Shown here piece after piece: positions 14,257-17,089 of a stretch of DNA of 17,089 nucleotides. Within the stretch, counting starts at the first letter, position 1. The number at the start of each line of letters is the position of its first letter. Both the position numbers and the translations under genes were made by a program. Source of the stretch: Rhodospirillales bacterium (lineage in GTDB: Bacteria > Pseudomonadota > Alphaproteobacteria > JAREAF01). The stretch is from positions 1-17,089 of the forward strand of contig JAREAF010000010.1 in NCBI GenBank assembly GCA_029240475.1, written 5' to 3'. A model generated the notes under the pieces. The model worked only from the letters and a program-made list of their open reading frames with translations, did no database searches and was not told the DNA's origin.

Positions 14257-15327
14257 TCAGTCGGCGATGACCAGGACATCGTCGGGGGAGAAGCTCACCA
14301 CCGTCGCCTCGCCGATCGCGGGCGGCGCGGCGGCGGGATTGTTGAAGGTATCGAGCGAGAGGAAGAGGTCGTCCACCTGGACCCGGACCCGGATGACCGA
14401 GCCGAGGAAGCTGACCTCCGACACCGTCCCGGGAAGCTCGAGGGGCCTTCCCGGCTCGCTCCCGAGCGAGACCACTTCAGGCCGCAGAGAGAGCGAAATC
14501 CCCTCCCCCGCGCCGGCGGGCAAGCGCCGATCGAGCCGCAGGTCGCGTCCGGCCGCCCGCACCGTCCCGCTCGCCGGGTCGAGAACGGTCGCCTTCAGAA
14601 CGTTCAGCGTGCCGACGAAGGAGGCGACGAAGCGGGTCGCGGGGCGATTGTAGATCTCGAAGGGCGTGCCGACCTGCTCGGCAACCCCTTCATGCATCAC
14701 CACGATCCGGTCGGACATCGAGAGCGCCTCTTCCTGGTCGTGCGTGACGTAGATGGTCGTGATCCCGAGCTTGCGCTGGATCGAGCGGATCTCCTCGCGC
14801 AGGGAGACGCGGATCTTGGCGTCCAGAGCCGAGAGCGGCTCGTCGAGCAGCAGCACTTGCGGGCGGACCGCGAGCGCCCGCGCCAGGGCGACACGCTGTT
14901 GCTGGCCGCCCGAGAGCTGGAACGGGTAGCGCTTGCCATGCTGCGGCAGCTTGATGATCTCCAGCATCTCGGCCACGCGCCCGTTGATTTCCGCCCGCGA
15001 GGCTCCGGCGACGCGCATCCCGAAGCCGATGTTCTGCGCGACGGTCAGGTTCGGGAACAGCGCGTAAGCCTGGAACACCATGCCGATCTTGCGCTGGTTG
15101 GGCCTGAGATTCGTCACGTCGCGTCCGCCGATCGCGATCCGGCCCGAGCTCGGCGTCTCGAAGCCGGCGATCATGCGCAAGGTCGTGGTCTTGCCGCACC
15201 CCGAGGGCCCGAGAAACGAGACGAACTCCCCCGGGGCGATGTCGAGGTTGAAGTCGCGGACGACCTGGGTTGGGCCAAAGGCCTTGTTGATACGGTCCAG
15301 CCTTATGAAGGGCTCGTTCATGCTCAT
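14257..15327 (-). CDS. ABC transporter ATP-binding protein, PotA-like (polyamine/iron/thiamine type)
   Basis: 356-residue importer ATPase. Walker A GPSGCGKTT (40-48), Q-loop Gln85 in VFQAYALFPN, signature LSGGQQQR (137-144), Walker B LLLDEP (158-163), D-loop SALDA, and switch His195 in YVTHDQEEAL. A C-terminal TOBE-type regulatory region follows (about 240-356: LSLRPEVVSLG, VSEVSFLGSVIRVRVQV), as in PotA and related subunits. Energises the two permeases encoded upstream. Start ATG 15327 overlaps the permease stop by ATGA; ATG 15321 is a close alternative. The substrate cannot be read from the sequence. Confidence 0.94.
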   Translation of the reverse strand: MSMNEPFIRLDRINKAFGPTQVVRDFNLDIAPGEFVSFLGPSGCGKTTTLRMIAGFETPSSGRIAIGGRDVTNLRPNQRKIGMVFQAYALFPNLTVAQNIGFGMRVAGASRAEINGRVAEMLEIIKLPQHGKRYPFQLSGGQQQRVALARALAVRPQVLLLDEPLSALDAKIRVSLREEIRSIQRKLGITTIYVTHDQEEALSMSDRIVVMHEGVAEQVGTPFEIYNRPATRFVASFVGTLNVLKATVLDPASGTVRAAGRDLRLDRRLPAGAGEGISLSLRPEVVSLGSEPGRPLELPGTVSEVSFLGSVIRVRVQVDDLFLSLDTFNNPAAAPPAIGEATVVSFSPDDVLVIAD

Positions 15328-16115
15328 CCGGGACGTTCAGCGGTCTTCGGCGCAAATCTGGACACCACCTGGATCAGCACCATGCACGCCCAGGTGATGG
15401 CGAAGGCCACGACGGCGAGGGCCGCGGGCTCATAGGCTCGGTTGGCGCCGAGATTCTGCATGTAGGGTCCGAAGGCGGGCCGGTTCAGAAGGCTCGCCAT
15501 GGTGAACTCGCCGATCACGATGGCGAAGGTGAGGAAGGCGCCTGAGAGCACCGCGATCAGCACGTTCGGCAGGATGATGCGCGCGATGATCGTGGGCCAT
15601 TTGGCGCCGAGTATTTCGGCGGCCTCGGTCAGCGTGCGCACGTCGATCGCGCGCAGGCCCGTGTCCACGGCCCGGTACATGTAGGGCAAGGCCAACGTCA
15701 CATAACCGAAGATCAGGAGGATATCGGTGCCTCGCCGCGAGCCGGTGAACGGGAGGAACGATGAGGAGTTGTACATCCGCAAATAGCCGAACACGATGAC
15801 GATCGCCGGAATGACAAGCGGCAAGAGCGTGATGAATTCGATCACCGGACGCAGGTAAGGCAGTTTCAGGCGGATCCAATAAGCGGTCGGGACGACCAGC
15901 AGGACCCCGACCAGAATGGTCATCAGCGCAACCAGCGCGGAATAGCCGAAGGTCTCCTGGAAGCGCGGATCGGACAGGATCACGCGATAGGCTTCGAAGC
16001 TGTAGGCGCCGCGCTTCATCCGCATCGAGAATTCGAACGTGGCGATCAGCGGCAGGAAGAAATAGGCCATTCCAAGCACGAACGCGACCCAGGCGCCGAT
16101 CCTGCCGGGCTTCAT
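15324..16115 (-). CDS. ABC transporter permease, PotC-like
   Basis: 263-residue inner-membrane permease with about six hydrophobic segments (for example IGAWVAFVLGMAYFFLPLIA, LVALMTILVGVLLVVPTAYW, FITLLPLVIPAIVIVFGYL, AALAVVAFAITWACMVLIQV). The EAA loop that docks on the ATPase is TEAAEILGAKWPTIIARIIL (163-182; Glu164, Gly170). Its ATG 16115 overlaps the stop of the preceding permease gene as ATGA, preferred over the GTG at 16124. Part of the Pot-type operon. Confidence 0.92.
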   Translation of the reverse strand: MKPGRIGAWVAFVLGMAYFFLPLIATFEFSMRMKRGAYSFEAYRVILSDPRFQETFGYSALVALMTILVGVLLVVPTAYWIRLKLPYLRPVIEFITLLPLVIPAIVIVFGYLRMYNSSSFLPFTGSRRGTDILLIFGYVTLALPYMYRAVDTGLRAIDVRTLTEAAEILGAKWPTIIARIILPNVLIAVLSGAFLTFAIVIGEFTMASLLNRPAFGPYMQNLGANRAYEPAALAVVAFAITWACMVLIQVVSRFAPKTAERPG

Positions 16116-16993
16116 CGCAGCCACCGCTCGCTGCGGGTGCGGAACCAGATATAGAGAAGGTTCGACACACCGGTGATCACGATCATGCCGAAAGCAAGCG
16201 CATAGCCCAGATGCGGGTTATGGAGGACGTCTCCCCGGATCTGCGCGAACAGCAGGATCGGCACGATATTGAGCGAGGATCCGGTCAGCGCGTAGGCCGT
16301 CGCGACCGCGCCGAACGAATTTGCGAAGAGCAGGACCAGCGTGCCTAGGAAGCTCGGCCAGAGCACCGGCAGCGCCACCATGCGCCAATATTGGAAAGTG
16401 GTCGCGCCGAGGGTCGTCGCCGCCTCCGACCATTCGCGCTTCAGCCCATCGATCGCCGGCGTGATGATGAGGATCATCAGCGGGATCTGGAAATAGAGAT
16501 AGGTGATGGTCAGGCCCCAGAAGGACAGCAGATTGAAACCCAGCGAATAGATGTTGATGCCGAACAAGGTGTTCAGCAGCACCGTCACCAGCCCGAGCCG
16601 GCCGAGCGTGGCGAGGAAGGCGAAGGCCAGCGGGACGCCCGCGAAATTGGAGGCCACGCCCGAGAAGGTCAGGGTCGATGCGCGCAGCCAGTGCGGCAGC
16701 CCGCCCCGCGCCGCCGCGATCGCGATGGCGAGGCCCATGAGCCCGCCGAGCACGGCCGAAGCCAGGCTGATGCGGATGGATATCCAGTAGGCGCTGCGGA
16801 TCGAAGGTTCCGAAAGCCGGAAGATGTTCTCGAGCGTGAATTCGCCCTGGTTGTTCTGGAATGCGCCGACGATGAGGTAGAGCGTCGGCAGGATCAGGAA
16901 CATCAGCGCGAAGATCAGGAACGGCGCCGCGCCCAGCCAGTCGAGCGGCAGGCGCCGGCGAAGCCTCGATCCGCCGCTGGTGCTGTCCGTCAC
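16112..16993 (-). CDS. ABC transporter permease, PotB-like
   Basis: 293-residue inner-membrane permease. A short basic cytosolic N-terminus (GGSRLRRRLPLDW) precedes the first membrane helix (20-43), a periplasmic loop (NNQGEFTLENIF) and about five further helices. The EAA motif is SEAATTLGATTFQYWRMVAL (189-208; Glu190, Gly196). GTG 16993 is chosen: GGAAAG lies 8 nt upstream and the next in-frame start upstream, 17047, is inside the terminator hairpin. Heads the permease-permease-ATPase group, with four-base overlaps to the next genes. Confidence 0.91.
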   Translation of the reverse strand: MTDSTSGGSRLRRRLPLDWLGAAPFLIFALMFLILPTLYLIVGAFQNNQGEFTLENIFRLSEPSIRSAYWISIRISLASAVLGGLMGLAIAIAAARGGLPHWLRASTLTFSGVASNFAGVPLAFAFLATLGRLGLVTVLLNTLFGINIYSLGFNLLSFWGLTITYLYFQIPLMILIITPAIDGLKREWSEAATTLGATTFQYWRMVALPVLWPSFLGTLVLLFANSFGAVATAYALTGSSLNIVPILLFAQIRGDVLHNPHLGYALAFGMIVITGVSNLLYIWFRTRSERWLR

Positions 16994-17009
16994 GGGAAAT
17001 GCTTTCCGG

Positions 17010-17042
17010 AAGAAAAGCCGGGCGGCTCCGCGCCGCCCGGCT
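17010..17042 (-). terminator. Intrinsic terminator or attenuator between binding-protein and permease genes
   Basis: A perfect 11-bp stem AGCCGGGCGGC (17016-17026) / GCCGCCCGGCT (17032-17042) with a 5-nt loop, followed on the minus strand by TTTTCTT. It starts 9 nt after the stop of the upstream gene and ends before the permease start at 16993. Confidence 0.78.
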
Positions 17043-17051
17043 GGCATTGCA

Positions 17052-17089
17052 CTACTGGACGTTCGCGCCGACGACGCCGTCCCACTGCT
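17052..17089 (-). CDS. C-terminal end of a probable ABC solute-binding protein (5' part outside window)
   Basis: On the minus strand the edge sequence reads in one frame QWDGVVGANVQ followed by TAG at 17054-17052. Its place ahead of the terminator and the two permeases matches the usual position of the periplasmic solute-binding protein gene of Pot-type operons. Only 11 full codons are visible, so the identity rests on context. Confidence 0.55.
   Translation of the reverse strand, partial: QWDGVVGANVQ

Noticed and set aside
14209..15435. 408-codon plus-strand frame opposite the ABC ATPase
   Set aside because: Antisense to a protein with all ABC motifs; Arg/Asp/Glu-rich nonsense sequence.
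16994..17047. Extension of the PotB-like permease to the ATG at 17047
   Set aside because: Would place the start and first codons inside the terminator stem; GTG 16993 has a suitable ribosome site.
1..17089. tRNA/rRNA genes, CRISPR arrays, insertion sequences, prophage genes
   Set aside because: No cloverleaf-like segments, regular direct repeats, transposase motifs or phage structural genes were found on reading both strands; the DnaB-like gene alone is not enough to call a mobile element.

Overview
The window is dense, GC-rich bacterial chromosome (roughly two thirds G+C by eye) in which genes almost touch. The gene content points to an alphaproteobacterium, probably Hyphomicrobiales (Methylobacterium/Microvirga/Chelatococcus-like): an opgG-opgH glucan pair with a twin-arginine leader, an MltB-type transglycosylase - rlpA - dacC run, a small Methyltransf_17-like protein, a DUF1326 protein and a Pot-type ABC operon. 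The taxonomic call is inference. I see no insertion sequence, phage, tRNA, rRNA or CRISPR array.

Left part (1-9546), all on the minus strand, read from right to left: opgG/opgD (periplasmic glucan modification, Tat signal) and opgH (membrane glucosyltransferase) form an osmoregulated periplasmic glucan unit. Next come a PLP trans-sulfuration enzyme, a stand-alone DnaB C-terminal-domain ATPase with its own AT-rich promoter region, and then three peptidoglycan enzymes: an MltB-family lytic transglycosylase, RlpA (lipoprotein with a SPOR domain) and a PBP5-type D-Ala-D-Ala carboxypeptidase that runs off the left edge. Glucan production and wall remodelling are both envelope functions.

Middle (9547-13854): on the plus strand a small exported proline-tailed protein and a methyltransferase. 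Convergent to them is a translationally coupled polysaccharide deacetylase-GNAT pair on the minus strand. Divergent from that pair is a formyltransferase resembling the hydrolase domain of 10-formyltetrahydrofolate dehydrogenase, followed convergently by a cysteine-rich DUF1326 protein.

Right part (13855-17089), minus strand: a Pot-like ABC transporter operon in the order solute-binding protein (only its last codons are in the window), terminator-like hairpin, permease, permease, ATPase. The last three genes are joined by ATGA overlaps. Downstream is a very small tail-anchored-looking membrane protein whose ribosome binding site lies in a perfect inverted repeat.

Nothing here is clearly a new multi-gene system. 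The items most worth a second look are the lone DnaB-type ATPase, the deacetylase/acetyltransferase/formyltransferase neighbourhood, the 57-residue membrane protein with its masked ribosome binding site, and a possible frame disruption at the start of opgH.
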